Of a stretch of DNA of 64,000 bases, positions 1-11,534 are shown one piece after another (position 1 is the stretch's first letter; each line of letters starts with the position of its first letter). The stretch is from positions 5,586,152-5,650,151 of the forward strand of contig NC_067197.1 in the NCBI RefSeq assembly GCF_000699445.3, given 5' to 3'. Position numbers and translations under genes: made by a program. The stretch is from Schistosoma haematobium. Its lineage: Eukaryota > Platyhelminthes > Trematoda > Strigeidida > Schistosomatidae. Under the pieces are notes generated by a model. That model ran no database searches. It was not told where the DNA came from and worked only from the letters and a program-made list of their open reading frames with translations.

Positions 1-1284
1 AGATTAACAACATATACGTTAAAAGATTCATTCCAGTTTGCTGATAGACTAAATCGTATGAATGTTACCGATACGTTCATGGTTTCTTTTGATGTCACAT
101 CCTTGTTCACCAACATACCACTTTTTGAAACTATTGACATAATTTGTCAGAATTATGATCTCCTACCTTTACCAGCCCCAGAATTCAAAAAACTACTATT
201 AATGTGCACAACAGACGTCCAATTCCAGTTTAATAACACCATATATCGTCAAATCGATGGCGTAGCAATGGGAAGCCCACTAGGTCCAATTCTGGCAGAT
301 ATTTTTATGGGGTATCTTGAAAACATGGTGCTTAATCAGGCGATTAGCGAAACGACGGGATATTCCAGATATGTCGATAACACGTTCATTGTCTGCAACA
401 ATAAACAGCATGCAATCCGCCTGCTAGAACGCTTCAATAATGCACATCCTAACATTCAATTTACTATGGAACACGAATAGAATGACATGTTCCACTTTCT
501 TGATGTTGCTATAAAACGTAGGAGAGACGGGACAGTCCAACGTTCGATTTATCGAAAAAGTACTTGGAATGGCCTTTTCCTGAATTCCAATAGTTTTTGT
601 CCACTCAGCTACAAGAAGGCACTAGTTAAAACACTATTTTATAGGGCAGAAAAGATTTGTACCACTGATAAGCTGGAAGAAGAATTGATGAACGTATGAA
701 AATGCCTACGAGACAACTATTACCCACAAAAGTTTATTGAAAAATATAAAAAGCGTAAAGAAAATAATACTGAAGTAATTACTGTCAATAAAAAACCAAT
801 AACTATAAGTCTAAACTTCAAAGGTGACGAGGTTGCAAACACAATCAACAGGAGACTGAATACTGCGCTAGCCAGAACCTATCCGGCGGCCAAACTTCAA
901 ATTCTTTATAAAACAACATGTTCATTAACTCAATCAAAGGTTGATAAGCATCCTTTTCATGTTACCGCCAACTGTATTTATAAATTTACATGTACCTGCC
1001 AAAGCAGCTACATTGGCCGAACAGAAAGGAGGGCATATCTCAGATTTTTTGAACATGTTCCAAAAAACCTCAGAACAAGAGAAAGAAAGACTCTAAGTAG
1101 CGCAATCACTAAACATCTGCTTGACACAGGCCATCAAGTTGACACCCTACAATCATTCAAGGTTATTAGTAAGCAGCCAAACTCCAGTCTTCTGAAGTTT
1201 GCTGAAGCAGTTGCTATCAGGCGCCAAAAACCTGATTTATGTGTTCAGAAGGAGATGATTGTTAATCTTTCCCTGCCTTGGTGA
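1..1284 (+). pseudogene. Penelope-like element reverse transcriptase plus GIY-YIG endonuclease (decayed)
   Basis: One reading frame (frame 1) runs in from the left edge and ends at TGA 1282-1284, broken by TAG at 478-480 and TGA at 697-699. RT motifs are seen in order: SFDVTSLFTNIPL, DGVAMGSPLGPILADIFMGY, and RYVDNTF. The normal YVDD box reads YVDN here (about 369-380), so a catalytic Asp is lost. The C-terminal domain has the Penelope GIY-YIG form: paired Cys, SYIGRTERR at about 1010-1030, then an FEH. Endonuclease plus RT with this order is diagnostic of Penelope-like retroelements. The copy is inactive. Confidence 0.9.
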
Positions 1285-1735
1285 CAAATATTCTTCCGCT
1301 GCAGCTTAAAAAAATTTTTTTTAATTTTTAATTTTATCTTTTATATTTATTACGTCATTGATTTTATTTTTTCAACTATCTTTAAAAAATTAATAGTCTT
1401 TCAACTGAACTCTACTCACTATGTTCCTATCAATGTTTATTCATTATGTAATCAATTGTTTCTACCCCTTTAAACTGTTGTCACAAGTAATGCTCTAGAA
1501 TATTCTTTCACATTAGGTATATATTTACAATATTCAGCCTATTAATTTCATTTACACCCATGTCATACTTTACGAATATTTCTTCAATGTAAACCCTCTC
1601 ATGTAAGCAATTTAAACCCATTATGTAATTATTATCTTTTTAAATACTATAGGTTGTAAGCAGCTGACGAGAACCTACGAAATAAAATGAATTCATGTTA
1701 TTCTGCTGGAATCTTTGTTCTTGCTCTTTTCAAAA
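1285..1735 (+). mobile_element. Penelope-like element 3' region
   Basis: AT-rich 3' sequence after the ORF, ending near CTCTTTTCAAAAT. The last ~90 bp (from about 1650) recur at 40222-40310 (inverted) and 40850-40965, which marks them as the terminal repeat (pLTR-like) part of the same family. Confidence 0.75.
1659..1707 (+). ncRNA. hammerhead ribozyme of Penelope element
   Basis: Stem I AGCAG pairs with CTGCT, core CTGACGA, a minimal stem II, GAAA, then an AT-rich stem III with the palindrome ATGAATTCAT and a cleavage triplet ATT. Position 7 of the core (C here) tolerates any base. Hammerheads in Penelope-like elements are known; the fold here was made by eye. Confidence 0.65.
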
Positions 1736-1749
1736 TAATTAATTTGTTG

Positions 1750-2030
1750 AAAAATATAAGGTGGTTGCAGGTAGTTTGTATGAAACTCTATTTGATCTAG
1801 GTTTCAATGATATCTGGCGTAATTGTAATCTTGAAGAATCTGATACTTCCTGGTGGATTCGAAATTGGATAACCCAGTTTCATAATTTAAGGTATTACCA
1901 CAGAGCTATTCGGTTAATCAGTGACTACTTGTAGAATCACTGTATAGTAACTGACTTTATATTTTTCTAATCGTCTAGCCCTAATCAAATCTTATCGACT
2001 TAAGGACGAAATTCATAACATTACTTATGT
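1750..2030 (-). mobile_element. degenerate F3 tRNA/hammerhead SINE
   Basis: Aligns by eye to the F3 copies at 18878-19126 and 43484-43849: the edge GGTGGTTGCAGGTAGT, a GGTGGATTCGAAATTGG stretch in place of the B box, and GGTATTACCACAGAGCTATTCGG in place of the A box. The ribozyme core is destroyed. Confidence 0.55.
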
Positions 2031-2035
2031 TAGTT

Positions 2036-2540
2036 ACTCCTCGTTGAGCATAGACCACCGACTAGCAATCTCCAACATAAGCTGTCCTGGGTTCGCCTTT
2101 CCATTTGTTCTTAAGTTCTACTCACCATTTTGATGTTTGTCTCCGATTCCCAGGACAATGTGTTCTTCGGTCTATTTCTTTTCCGTTTCCCTTCTGAATT
2201 CCAAGTTGGAGCTTACCTCGAGATACACTTTGATGATTTTCATAATGCATGTCCTATCTTCCTATAGAATCTTTTCCTAATTTCCTCTTCAACTGGAAGC
2301 TAATTTCTTCTCTCCCACAGTAGGTTGTTGTTATTGACTTTGATGTCGATTGTCGGTTGTTTTGATTTCCATATGTTCTTCAATTGTAAGAATGCTGTCC
2401 TTGCTTTTCCATTCTTGACCTTTACATCTACATCAGATCCTTCTTGTTTCCCAGGTACATGAAAGATTTCACATCTTCCAGAGTTTCTCCATCAAATGTG
2501 ATTAAGCTGATGTTCTCTGTGTTATTATTTTGAGATTCTA
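2036..2540 (-). mobile_element. LINE A (RTE-type) 3' fragment
   Basis: On the minus strand this encodes a broken C-terminal part of an RTE-type reverse transcriptase (the region after the palm domain, with GHTL- and RPKNTL-like pieces), homologous to the better copies at 10586-11531 and 50840-51592. 5'-truncated and frameshifted. Confidence 0.7.
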
Positions 2541-2894
2541 AAATTCATAGCAATGACAAATCAAATCATAATACTGTTTCCAGCTTAGACAACAACACTA
2601 TCACCACCAACAACAACAAAAATTCCTAATCATCAAACAAATTCTCAACTCAATTTTAATCACATTAACCACTTTTCTATTTGATTTAGATCAATGGAAA
2701 CTTCTGTTTTGGATTCATTCAATCCAGCTGACATTTCAGTTATCCTGTTTTTGTTTTGCCTTTTTTCTTTTTGATAAAAAGTAAATAAAGTTTTTAAAAA
2801 ATTTATTTATGATTCACATGATTTACTTATTAAACAATGAGACTAGTAAATTTCTATTAAAAATTATTATTTCAATGGTGAACAAATAGAATAT

Positions 2895-3228
2895 ATCACT
2901 AGTTGAAATCATGAGTCAATTGAAGCTAGACCATCATGGAAAACCTGGAAGCACTGGACGGTCATTTCGTCCTGTTGTGGAACTCCTCAGCAATGCACAT
3001 CCACAATCCCGTCCCTCGCTAGATTCGGACCCAGGACCTATCAGTCCTGTGCTCGAGCGCTTAACCATTCGATCACTGGGTTCGAATCTCGCAGGGGGCG
3101 GGATCGGGTATGCTCACTGTTGAGGGGTCCCATACTAGGACGTTCAGTGCTTCCAGGTTTTCCATTGACTCATGATTACAACCTTTGAAATTACTAAAAT
3201 CTCCACAAAACCCCTTCTGAAAATAGAA
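2895..3228. mobile_element. F2 tRNA/hammerhead SINE, inverted pair
   Basis: A minus-strand copy (about 2895-3080: ribozyme, B box, A box) meets a plus-strand 3' piece (about 3081-3228) that starts at its B box GGTTCGAATCTCGC. The plus-strand piece has lost the GAAA and cleavage region of the ribozyme. Such head-to-head F2 pairs recur at 12.3, 16.0, 17.7, 34.0, 39.3 and 48.8 kb. Confidence 0.75.
2951..2996 (-). ncRNA. hammerhead ribozyme, F2 family
   Basis: Minus strand: stem I GCATTG with CAGTGC (one wobble), core CTGAGGA (position 7 is G), stem II GTTCC/GGAC, GAAA, weakened stem III, cleavage triplet GTC. Confidence 0.5.
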
Positions 3229-3299
3229 TATAGATTGAATGAAAATTGAGTAACTAAGCGATAAAGTAACATGTATTTGTTAACATTTCTTTTCTTTTT

Positions 3300-3350
3300 T
3301 CTTTTTCCTCGCCAAAAAGAAGAAAAAGAAGAAGAAGAAGAAAGAAAATG
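3300..3350 (+). repeat. AAG-rich polypurine microsatellite
   Basis: Imperfect (AAG)n run with AAAG variants, adjoining the F2 SINE. A separate (ATAG)n run lies at 3540-3558. Confidence 0.85.
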
Positions 3351-3776
3351 AATGTGAGCCATGTTGTTCACAAAGAGGTGTGGATACTATTCACTTATTT
3401 ACTGAGTGTAACAATATTGAACTTGGGAATAAATGAATATTTATAGGTTTTTTGTTGTTGTTGTGGTGGTAAATTAAGATTTATGCATAAATAGATCAGG
3501 TGATATGGGTTTGTGACAACGATTGTAAACAGTGGTTTATATAGATAGATAGATAGATGTATATAGTCAGAAGAAAAATCAGTCTTATGACCTCCTAAGT
3601 CTCTTTTGCTTTTATTATGAAGAATCATAACTTTTCTGTATGAAAACTTTTCATTTCCTAGTTCAGATTCTAATAAATTTAATAAGTTTTCTCTGTGTTT
3701 AGTGTTTTTGTAAAAAGATTGTAAATTATAAGGTGAAGTTGTTAACTCTTCTCACAACCGTTCTCGATTACCTGGG

Positions 3777-4289
3777 TGTTATATCCCGATGAGAATAATA
3801 AATGGTAACTGTTAGGATCTATTTCTGGATTATTACTATACGTATATTTTTATTGTATAATTATTAGGTAGCTAAACTATTCGTATTCATGTCCCTCATA
3901 TTATAAGCTTCATTTTGAGCTATAGACTATTATTATACGATTTACCATTCTTGAGCTATACCCAGTCTATCAATTACTATTTTCCACATTCACAGCCACA
4001 TTTGGCTAAATCTTGTACAGATTTTATTTTCTATTTTATGTTAAGATGTAATGTTTTTGGTTTGTATGTAAACCCAGTATGTTTGAAATAAGTGATTCAT
4101 ATAGCAGAGGCTGAGATTGGTGTTCTGAACTTAGCAAGCAGGGCTAGGCATGGAGAAGTGCCGATAAAGACTCTAGACTGCTCGTATAGGCTTTATGCGT
4201 CATTGTTCCGGTCGATAAATCACTGTTCACTAATTGGTGGTATCATTACATCATACATTGATAAGGGCACAAAACCACAAGTTATAACA
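3777..4289 (+). mobile_element. solo LTR, 513 bp, family L5
   Basis: Starts TGTTATATCC and ends TTATAACA, flanked by an exact 5-bp duplication CTGGG (3772-3776 and 4290-4294). A second copy in the other orientation (27263-27777) has its own exact 5-bp duplication. No internal region remains, as expected after LTR-LTR recombination of a Ty3/gypsy-like element. A small ORF at 4092-4319 lies inside the LTR and is probably not a gene. Confidence 0.85.
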
Positions 4290-4329
4290 CTGGGTTTGAA
4301 ACTGGCTATCACCCTATAGAGGCTTCCGG

Positions 4330-5270
4330 AAGAGTTATGCATATGTATACATATAATTTCACTGAATTTTTAGCTTGCCTCTTTAATGGATTATGAAAAC
4401 TTAAATTTGACCTAAGAATTTGAAAATCTTAGAAGTCAGGATTCATCAACATCAAGTAATGCATATCACAATCATTCGCAATTAGATTTGTGCACATAAT
4501 GAAATGAGAATTTATAGATTGTTCAGTTTGAAAATGCCTTCCATTTATTTTCACTGATAAAAATTATTTTAATCCTGAATATTTACCAAAAACTTTGACA
4601 TTTCATTATTGATTGTGTACTATTCAGTGATAAAGAGGTTATGCTCTAACAATGATCTCCCAAATCAGAAGTGAGACGGATATCACCGACGCTACTGAAT
4701 GATAATAGCGCTACTACGTTAATTGACTGAATTTGCTTAAAGTTGTGGCGTGGCGTCGAGTCGCGTTTGACTATGGTCACCACTACAAGAAGACTACATG
4801 CCAGTTAACCGATGAGATCCCCCGTAGGCCAAATATCAGAAGGCAGTTGATGGCTGTAGTCGAGATGTATTTGTTGGCGATCTCTTGGTATCGAAAGGAT
4901 ACCGAGATCGTGCCAAAGGAGTACAAGCGGATTCACTGAACAAACGTAAATTCGTGCAAGGTCACAATCAACGGAAGGAAGAATGGAAGAATAATGGATG
5001 TCTTTAGTACAGTTAAACAATCAAGTACAGTAAAACAATCACTGGTACAATTGATTATAATAATTATTGTTTCCATTAAAGCAATCGCGTTCTCTTGATA
5101 AAAGTAGGTCACTACAAAGTCATACACTATTCATATATATTTATGTCAACATACATCAAGCTAGAAACAGTACAACATTACAATATTTTGATATTTCAAC
5201 GTATATTCGAAAAATTAACTTAATCGTTTGAAAATCTAAAAAATTACATAATTTGTTTTACCACAAAATA
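4330..5270. other. unassigned stretch with a GC-richer block
   Basis: No protein motif recognised. The block 4660-5010 is visibly less AT-rich than its surroundings and holds short ORFs on both strands with no family resemblance; no second copy was noticed in the window. It may be a fragment of an element not otherwise present here. Confidence 0.4.
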
Positions 5271-5279
5271 AATTGAATA

Positions 5280-5372
5280 ATTTGAAGCAGAAGGAGAAGA
5301 AGAAGAAGAAGAAGAAAAGGGAGAATGAGGAGGAGGAGAAGGAGGAGGAGGAGGAGGAGGAGAAGTCTATAT
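5280..5372 (+). repeat. polypurine (GAA/GGA)n microsatellite
   Basis: About 90 bp of almost pure purine: GAAGAAGAAG grading into GGAGGAGGAG. Such mirror-like purine runs can form triplex DNA. Confidence 0.9.
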
Positions 5373-5464
5373 TTATTTGACTAAAATGAAAAGGATTTGT
5401 TACTAATTGTATGAAAAAAACCAGACGTTCAATAAATTAAATCATTTCTAGCCGGTGTTTGTTA

Positions 5465-5990
5465 CTGTACTATTTATTTAAACACATAAATATTGGTACA
5501 AAGAGGCATCGAATACATATGCTCCACACAAGTCACTTTATTTGTGTGTATGCTGGGATACTGCCTGAATGCCCAAACCGAAGCAGGCAGTTTTCTTGGC
5601 GGGCCACTGCCCGAGACTTCTACCTATAGGTATAATTTACAAGGCTATGGAGCAACGTCAGAAGATGCAGTCCCATGGTAGCTGGTGACCAAAGATTGGT
5701 TCGTATATCCTTTGTTCCCTCAGGATACTGTAGTTCATGTGCACTATTGGTTCGGGATCAGGGTTTTCCAACTCCCCTAGGTGAATCCTCCATGTTCACA
5801 AACCCGGTTAAAGCGCCGGACATTCTCTTTTCGTCCTCTCAATTTCGCAAACAACAGTAATGCCGTGAGAAGGCAGTGAGTAGGACTTCCATGGCAGTGT
5901 TTATATTTATGTGGCCATGTGAGCGCATTTCGAGAGGGAGACCTAACTCTCCCCATTCTTGGTCGTACCAGGGCATTTGAGGGAACGACT
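5465..5990 (-). mobile_element. ~520-bp retroposon R520
   Basis: One of six copies of an interspersed repeat. The sense strand starts near CCCAAATGCCCTGGTACG and ends CCAATATCTATGTTT plus an (AAAT)n tail. Here it is inverted, so the tail reads TATTTATTTAAAC at 5470. Short ORFs in it are shared by position, not by coding constraint. No RT or tRNA part is seen; the class is unknown. Confidence 0.75.
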
Positions 5991-6688
5991 GAAATTAGTT
6001 AATATATCACTGATTATTGGGTCATATTACGAGTTGGTCTAATTTAAAACTGTGGATCATTGAATTCTGATACAATTCTCAGCAAACAATGCACTTGAGA
6101 ACATACATAAGCGTGTTGGATTTCATCTCAATCAGTGTCTTGAGTGTACATAGTAGAGAAATTCGATTTCTGGTTTGAAATAGTTTTCTAGTATTCCGAG
6201 GTCTTGAAGGATACATTAATTGTTATTGATCCGTGGAAAAAAGCAACCACAAATTAAATATTTCATCAGAAATATATGAACTACATTGTTTGTTTGTCTT
6301 ATTCGTTTTATTATATTCCATTGGGTAATATTCTGTTTTATATTCCAATGACAAGAGACAAATCACATTTATTCTATTTAGTATACACCATTTTCCTGTC
6401 TAACTGGACTGAACTGGACTGGACTGGAATTGCCTTTCACTACACTATTGATTTTACCTTATCACAATGGTGACTTGTCAGTACTTCTATTAAGAAAATG
6501 TTGATTCAAAAAATGTACATCTAACAGCTAGCAAAAATTGATAAATTTGCATCTATCTTAATGCAACTCAATAACTTTATTGGACCGCATCATCTGAATT
6601 AATACTAACTTAATAAACTTTGTTCTTTGCTATAAATTAAACGTACAATACAATTTCTCAACTCATTGAAGGACTAGACAATAGACAA

Positions 6689-7128
6689 TTACTTACTTAC
6701 CTACGCCTGTTACTCTCAATGAAGCATAGGTCGCCGACTAGCATTCTTCAAACCAATCTGTCCTGGGACTTCCTTTCTAATTCTATCCTGTTTTTGGTCA
6801 TTCTTCTCATGTCTGTCTATCTCCATTTCTCGATGTAATATGCTCTTTGGTCTTACTCTCCTACCTTGACCTTGAGGATTCCGATTGAGAGCGTGCCTTG
6901 TGATGCAGTTGGGTGCTTTTCTCAATGTGTGTCCTATCCACTTCCATCGCTTCTTCCTGATTTCTTCCTTCACTGGAATCTGGTTTGTTCTCTCTCATAG
7001 TAGGTTGTTGCTGATTGTGTCTGATCAACGGATCCATACCATACAGTAGAACTGTCTTGACATTTTTATTGACTTCGGTGTTGGTTGACAGATAGTTGTT
7101 CTGAGTTCCAGATGTTCTTCAAAGACAG
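6689..7128 (-). mobile_element. LINE A (RTE-type) 3' fragment
   Basis: The ORF 6973-6716 (minus) reads [20 protein letters not shown], then [15 protein letters not shown], the conserved tail of RTE-type reverse transcriptase. The 3' end carries the tetranucleotide tail (TTAC repeats on plus at 6690-6700), the same as the GTAA tails of other LINE A copies. Confidence 0.85.
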
Positions 7129-7129
7129 T

Positions 7130-7630
7130 AGACAATTAGTTTTAGTTAATGCTGAAGGCTAAATGGTGTGTGACGCCAAGGTGTACAATTATAGGATAAA
7201 TTGTTCAAAATATATATATTCTTTTTATGATGTTTATAATTCCAAAACTAACTTGATTTTGTAGTGATAGCACTTTCATAGCGTATTTATGTTTTCTACA
7301 TACTACTTACTAATGACAAGTACTATTCTGACAAGAATCATAACTACTACAATGTGTATTCCGATAATATTTCTGTAGTCTAATGTGATGTCACCGTTGA
7401 TTATTTATTTTGTTTATATCCTGTCCTTCACATTATTAATATTTCGTTGACAAGTGTTTAGTCCATTTATTTTATGATATGTAATTCAATGGTGTATACA
7501 TCATAATGTGATTCTTGAGGTTCTTGTGAGAAATCGTGATCGATGGTGTTCGACCTCGTCAGGTGAGAGATTTTTACGCTCCAAACAATGATTAGGCAGT
7601 ATCGTGAGTTGTTTGAAGTTAAAAATTTGC
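7130..7630. other. no feature seen
   Basis: AT-rich sequence, no ORF or repeat recognised. Confidence 0.4.
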
Positions 7631-7634
7631 AACA

Positions 7635-7850
7635 ATGAATCCTGGGCCATTGGTCTGAAGGTTGAGCGTTTTCACGTGATACCGGAGGTCGTGAGTTTGA
7701 TTCACAGTGATGGAGTTATGTATATCCCCTGCTAAGCAGTTTCACATTAGGACGATACAACTATTTATTGCTTCGTGATTTTCAGTTGTGATCTAGCCAA
7801 GATCGGGTTGTGAAATAAAATACTCTCTACAAAACCCCCTGTACTAGCAA
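7635..7850 (+). mobile_element. degenerate F2 tRNA SINE
   Basis: A-box-like TGGTCTGAAGGTTGAGCG and B-box-like GGTCGTGAGTTTGATTC, then a decayed ribozyme (CTGCTAAGCAG…TAGGACGATAC) and the F2 end (GTGATCTAGCC…CTCTACAAAACCCCCT). Confidence 0.55.
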
Positions 7851-8512
7851 TTACATATCTTGCTCTGAATTATGGAATATTTTTTAGATACTTCTGGAAT
7901 CTCAAAGTCGCTTTAGAATACTATGTATAACCTTACTATTCATACATAAACTAACCTTCGATATAAGGTTTCTTTCACACTTCCTGTCTTCTGTTTCATG
8001 TCAGGAGTTTAAGAGTAAAAGATTTCTTGGTACCAGGAGATCGTCAGAAAGTTGTTATCCTAGAATTATGGTATATGATATGTGAAAAATAGTAAAATAA
8101 TGATATAGTTTTGCCAATTGTCAAAATAAAAATCATGTTTGATTATATTTCCTTGAAAAAGATTTGATCACATTGACAAACGAAACGTTGGATTTACTTC
8201 AAATTCATTAGTTGAAACTTTACAGCTACATTCTTCCTGAGAAATGAACACTATTTGCTAAATCACTCATCATTTAGTCATTGAGTCAATATTTTGTATT
8301 TTATTGTATTAATTCTCGTTTAATACCCTAAAAAATATTCATCTTCACTTATCTTGTATATTAATCAATCATTTTGATCAATTATTTCTAACCTTTTTAT
8401 CTCATTATTATTCTGTAAATCTGTTACAACTATCTGGTATCCTCTAGATACTTGATAGAATTGTCTTAAGTTCTCAGTAACTGAAATGAATTATTTTAAA
8501 ATAATGGAAATC

Positions 8513-8678
8513 TGTGGTGATTAGAAGTATTTGAATTATAGTATGAACTAAGAATCCCAGAAACAACGTAATCGGATCAAGAAGTACTAGATAACCACAA
8601 ACGAATGTACTGTATTTAGAATTCGAAATCAAGCATTGAACAAATACAAAGGTATCATTAGTTCATTCAAACATCACA
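8513..8678 (-). repeat. 3' LTR
   Basis: On the minus strand begins TGTGATGTTTGAATG and ends TAATCACCACA. It differs from its partner at 10116-10281 by about eleven positions in 166 by eye, so the insertion is not recent. Confidence 0.88.
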
Positions 8679-8845
8679 TCCGCCACAGCTTAAATTAGAG
8701 TCTAGGTGTCTGTAATCAATTGTACGTCTTCTTCTCAAGTTCATCCTGTGTCTGTCCGACAGTGTATTGGAAAAGGATTCTGTATTATCTAGAATGTGCT
8801 CATTAGCATTAGAATTAACAACTGAAATCGGAACAGACTCACCTG
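8679..8845 (-). other. short open segment before the 3' LTR
   Basis: In a different frame from gag, about 55 codons are open (with SFSNTLSDRHRMNLRRRRT) up to the 3' LTR. This may be the remnant of the element's last ORF after deletion of pol. Function unknown. Confidence 0.4.
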
Positions 8846-8976
8846 CTTCCTGGGATTGTGTAATCAGTATGTTGGTTGTGTACTGAAACCGCTGCTACCT
8901 AGAATTTGAACCATAGACTTTTAGACTATCCTCCCCCACGAAATAATGTTGGATCTTCATATCCCCAAGTTATGAA

Positions 8977-10104
8977 TTATGTGGCTTTATTTGAAACACA
9001 TTTCTCACATTGACTAGAGTAAACATTAGAAGTGACTTCGTGATAAGGATAAACAGCAGTTGATATGAAATCATACGAATTATAATCAAACTCGAGCTCA
9101 TTTAGTACTTGTGCTTCTCATTGAACAAGTTTCTCACAAGAAACAAATGCATTATGAGGACAAATAATACTTGATATGACATCAAGCTTTGACGCTTCTG
9201 AAATAGTTTCCTCGAATTTATTAAGAATGTCATTGCAGAGTAAAGGATCATTAGAAAAATCAGCATCTTTCAAAACTACATCAGCTTTTTGATCATGACT
9301 AGGTTCATTCAACATATTTTTCCCAGAATTGCAAGGAATTTCGTCAGAAATAAGTGAGTCATTAGGAAAAACCATATCTGGTACAATAACATGAGAAATC
9401 TGATAAGTTGATTGATTAGAAACTGTTGTCTCGCAAAGATTATGAGTTTCATTTAACTCTGAACTGCTATATGACTCTACACTGTCTTTTGAAATCGTTG
9501 ATAATAATGAATGATCATTATAAATACTCAACTTGATAGAATCAGAATTACAAGACTTAATATTAGTTGCAGCAAGATGAACAGTAGTGTTACAAACTGA
9601 CTGAATATGTCCAATATGACCACATTTAAAGCACTTAGAATTACGAAATTTACATGGATTAAAAGAGTGGAACTTGCCACAGGACAAACATTGACCAAAC
9701 TTGTGCCCATATTCGTGAACTACATCGCAACTCCTCAATGAATTATCTGCATAACCTTCAGTATGCACTGGATTTGGATGACGTAATGGAGTGGAATTTT
9801 TTATATTCTCATGAATCATCTTACGAAATCTTCCTCATTTACCACATTCGAACTTTGTATACTTAACATAGTCTAGCAGTAGATCCTTGAGAGCTGCATA
9901 AGGAAGTGAAATGGGTTTTTCCGGTAAAACCAGAGTTTTTAATAAGCTATACGCTTCTTTTCCGATGAATGTGAGGAAATGTGCTACAATATTAACATCC
10001 TCATCATCTTCCTCGGTCATAGCCCAAATTTCAAACTTTTCACAGTAATCCTTAAAAGCACCAAAATCTGTATGTATGTCCAACCGTTCCCTCACAGGCT
10101 CCAT
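8977..10104 (-). pseudogene. gag-like protein with two zinc knuckles
   Basis: One frame from ATG 10104 (MEPVRERLDIHTDFG…) through in-frame TGA at 9835-9837 and TGA at 9118-9120 to TAA at 8977-8979. The N-terminal part looks like a capsid-type domain (NIVAHFLTFIGKEAYSLLKT). Two zinc knuckles follow: CLSCGKFHSFNPC (CX2CX3HX4C) and CFKCGHIGHIQSVC (CX2CX4HX4C). The rest is acidic and Ser/Asn-rich. The two stops make it a pseudogene unless read through. Confidence 0.85.
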
Positions 10105-10115
10105 CGCGAGGCCAA

Positions 10116-10281
10116 TGTGATATTTAGAAATATTTGAATTATAGTATGAACTAAGAATCCCAGAAATAACGTAATCGGATCAAGAAGTACTAGATAACCA
10201 CAAACGAATGTACTGTATTTAGATTTCGAAATCAAGCACTGAACAAATACAAAGGTATCATTAGTCCGTTCAAACACCACA
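10116..10281 (-). repeat. 5' LTR
   Basis: On the minus strand begins TGTGGTGTTTGAACG and ends TATCACA. It is followed directly by TTGGCCTCGCG (possible primer-binding region, tRNA not identified) and the gag start at 10104. Confidence 0.88.
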
Positions 10282-10305
10282 AAATCATATATTTTTCTAT
10301 TCTCA

Positions 10306-10585
10306 TGTGGTTTGTCCTACTAATGTCGACAGATATAATTAGTATGTATCATTGATGGAAAGTAAAATACCGGTCGGTAGAATGTTAAGAAGATCAAAGA
10401 AAAGTGGACGAGAACAGAAAATAATTGGTATGGGAACAAAAGAACAATGAAGTCTGAGACGATTGATTAACCTTTTACAAATAAAATATATTTAATGTAT
10501 AATTCTTAGAGTTTACTAAAGTATTCTGTATTGTTGTATTCAAATACATTCGATTGTCCTCATTTTTGTGTTCTCCTTCACTACA
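10306..10585 (+). mobile_element. solo LTR, ~280 bp, family L4
   Basis: Begins TGTGGTTTGTCC and ends CACTACA; aligns to 37569-37833 (shared ACAGATATAA and GAAAGTAAAAT). The flanking 4-mers CTCA and CTAA do not match. It abuts the truncated LINE A that follows. Confidence 0.65.
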
Positions 10586-11531
10586 CTAAGACCGGTGTTA
10601 GGCAAGGTTGCTTACTCTCACCCTTTCTCTTTCTCCTGGTGATCGACTGGATCATGAAGACGTCAATATCTGAGGGGAAGCATGGAATACAGTGGACAGC
10701 TAGAATGCAGCTGGACGATATAGACTTCGCAGATGATCTGGCCCTTCTATCGCACACACAACAACAAACGCAGAAGAAGACGACCAGTTTGCCAGCATCC
10801 TCAACAGCAATAGGTCTCAACATACAAAAAGGAAAAAGCAAGAATCTCTGATACAACACAACATGCAGCAATCGAATCACACTTAACGGAGATTTGGAAG
10901 ATGTAAAAACATTTACATATCTGGGCAGGATCATTGGTGAATACGGTGGATCTGATGCAGATGAGAATGCGCGGATCGGTAAAGAAAGAGCAGCATATCT
11001 ACAATTGAAGGACATCTGGAACTCAAAACAACTGTCAACCAACACCAAAGTCGGAATTTTCAATACAAATGTCGAGACAGTTCTACTGTATGAGGCAGAA
11101 ACTTGGAGAACTACAAAAGCCATCATCCAGAAGACACAACTGTTTATTAATAGTTGTCTACGTAAAATACTTCGGATCCGTTGACCAGACACTATCAGCA
11201 AGAACCTACTATGAGAGAGAACAGACCAGATCCCAATGGGGGAAGAAACTAGGGATAAGAGATGGAAGTGGATAGTACACTCATTGAGGAAGTCACTCAA
11301 CTGAGTCACAAGGTAAGTCCTCAATCGGAATCCTCAAGGCCAAAGGAGAAAGAGTAAGACCAAAGAACACATTACGTCGAGCAACGGAGATAGACAGATA
11401 TGAGAAGAATGAACAACCGTTAGATAGAACTAGAAAGGAAGTCTCAGGACAGATTGTGTTGTAGAATGTTGGTCGGCGACCTATGCTTCATTGAGAGTAA
11501 CAGGCGTAAGTAAGTAAGTAAGTAAGTAAGT
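10586..11531 (+). mobile_element. LINE A (RTE-type) reverse transcriptase fragment
   Basis: Begins at TGVRQGCLLSPFLFLLVIDW and includes the catalytic region DDIDFADDLALLSH (FADD, about 10720-10750), then FTYLGRIIGEYGGSDAD and [20 protein letters not shown]. It is broken by stops at 10849 and 11182 and by frameshifts, and ends in a (GTAA)n tail at 11503-11531. RTE-type LINEs of schistosomes (SR2/Perere-3 type) fit; the exact family was not checked. The minus-strand ORF 11324-10581 is its shadow. Confidence 0.88.
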
Positions 11532-11534
11532 AAA

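Larger units (their letters stand above)
8508..10286 (-). mobile_element. gag-only LTR retrotransposon with exact target duplication
   Basis: Two 166-bp LTRs in direct orientation bound an internal region of about 1.4 kb. The 5-bp duplication AAATC flanks both sides (8508-8512 and 10282-10286). The internal part has gag and a short 3' open segment but no protease, RT, RNase H or integrase, so this is an internally deleted, non-autonomous copy. The CCHC knuckles and LTR form suggest Ty3/gypsy affinity (inference). Confidence 0.9.

Noticed and set aside
10581..11324. Long minus-strand ORF (247 codons)
   Set aside because: It lies opposite the LINE A RT, which has recognisable motifs on plus; the minus frame has none. 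Shadow of a coding repeat.
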